A DNA stretch of 5,812 nucleotides. Origin: Candidatus Aenigmatarchaeota archaeon (GTDB lineage: Archaea > Aenigmatarchaeota > Aenigmatarchaeia > PWEA01 > JACQIF01). The position numbers and the translations under genes were made by a program. The DNA lies in contig JACQIF010000042.1 in the NCBI GenBank assembly GCA_016198635.1, positions 1 to 5,812 on the forward strand. The letters run 5' to 3'. Of this stretch, positions 5,366-5,812 are shown piece by piece; positions within the stretch are counted from its first letter, which is position 1; each line of letters opens with the position of its first letter. The notes beneath the pieces were generated by a model that worked only from the letters and a program-made list of their open reading frames with translations, ran no database searches and was not told the DNA's origin.

Positions 5366-5812
5366 TCACGTTTTCGGGACAACAATTTCTTTGCCTGTCG
5401 GGTAGGGCGCCTTGACGCGTACGGTAGGCATATTTTTTGTCTTCCAGAATATCTCAGCCAGACGATTCACGGTGTCCAGAAGCTCCTCTGCGTCTTTCAT
5501 ATCGTAACCCTGGCGTGCTTTTGAAGCGCTTTTCATAATTTTCCACACCAGTTCGTGAGTTTCCGTTGTTACATTATCTGGCTTGAAGTAGTCGCCCCAT
5601 AACACGCGCACTTCCCTCTTAACTATCTCGGTATGTTCTTCTTTGACGTGCGTGTATCTGGCAAAGTCATGCACAAACTTCAGGCGTTGTTCTTTTGTCG
5701 GAGTTTCTCCCATTGCTCGCGTCGCTTCATCCATTAGCTGCACCATTCTTACCACGGTGTGCGCTGCCATCTGTGCGTTGTGCGGGTCGTATATGCCGCA
5801 CGGTATGTCGCA
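5366..5812 (-). CDS. sodN: Nickel superoxide dismutase, N-terminus beyond window
   Basis: The enzyme converts superoxide to oxygen and hydrogen peroxide with a nickel ion held by the first residues of the mature protein. The open frame runs to the right edge, and its first complete codons read CDIPCGIYDPHNAQ. This is the nickel hook (H)CDxPCGxYDP, with Cys2 and Cys6 present; the His1 codon and any leader lie just outside. Further family motifs are VLWGDYFKPD (mature 71-80) and IFWKTK near the end. In mature numbering the protein has 149 residues, against about 117 in the Streptomyces enzyme. The difference is an extra 14 residues or so between the first helices and a tail of about 20 residues after IFWKTK. 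The mature protein is usually a hexamer of four-helix bundles. The internal ATG at 5770 is not the start, since it would delete the active site. sodX follows in the same operon. Confidence 0.95.
   Translation of the reverse strand, partial: CDIPCGIYDPHNAQMAAHTVVRMVQLMDEATRAMGETPTKEQRLKFVHDFARYTHVKEEHTEIVKREVRVLWGDYFKPDNVTTETHELVWKIMKSASKARQGYDMKDAEELLDTVNRLAEIFWKTKNMPTVRVKAPYPTGKEIVVPKT

Noticed and set aside
5359..5385. TTG start at 5385 for the maturation peptidase
   Set aside because: It overlaps the end of sodN and adds residues not expected for the family; the ATG at 5361 follows the sodN stop codon directly.

Overview
The window looks like a compact piece of an archaeal chromosome of about average base composition. 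The archaeal signals are an Orc1/Cdc6-type initiator ATPase, TATA boxes centred about 26 bases upstream of several start codons (which predicts leaderless mRNAs), and GGTG / GGAGGTGA ribosome-binding sites matching the archaeal 16S tail. The lineage cannot be fixed from this sequence. Several genes look bacterial in type (S-adenosylmethionine synthetase, nickel superoxide dismutase and its protease), so gene acquisition from bacteria is plausible. A small archaeal lineage such as a DPANN member is a guess only.

Layout from left to right. (1) 1-91, minus strand: the first 30 codons of an unrecognised gene that runs off the left edge. (2) 92-231: a 140-base gap with a TATA-like/T-rich element, a hairpin and one copy of a near-perfect 21-base repeat. 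(3) 232-630, minus: a small putative surface lipoprotein. (4) 729-2210, plus: an operon of an Orc1/Cdc6 initiator and a single-domain cupin. (5) 2207-3355, minus: metK of the bacterial type, convergent with the cupin and sharing stop-codon bases with it. (6) 3433-3708, minus: a three-helix membrane protein with a textbook Shine-Dalgarno site and a T-rich terminator. (7) 3846-5060, plus: a Cas4/AddB-like PD-(D/E)XK nuclease with four iron-sulfur cysteines. (8) 5068-5812, minus: a two-gene nickel superoxide dismutase operon. sodN comes first and runs off the right edge, and the sodX-like maturation peptidase follows it.

How the genes work together. The clearest functional unit is sodN-sodX: the peptidase should trim the SodN precursor so that its histidine becomes residue 1 and can bind nickel. 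The Orc1 and cupin genes are probably co-transcribed, but no functional link is evident. MetK supplies S-adenosylmethionine. The nuclease probably acts in DNA repair or processing; no cas genes or CRISPR array are present. No tRNA, rRNA, insertion sequence or CRISPR array was seen, and no stretch over 300 bases lacks a gene. The strongest points for follow-up are the nickel SOD pair and bacterial-type MetK in an archaeal setting, and the promoter architecture.
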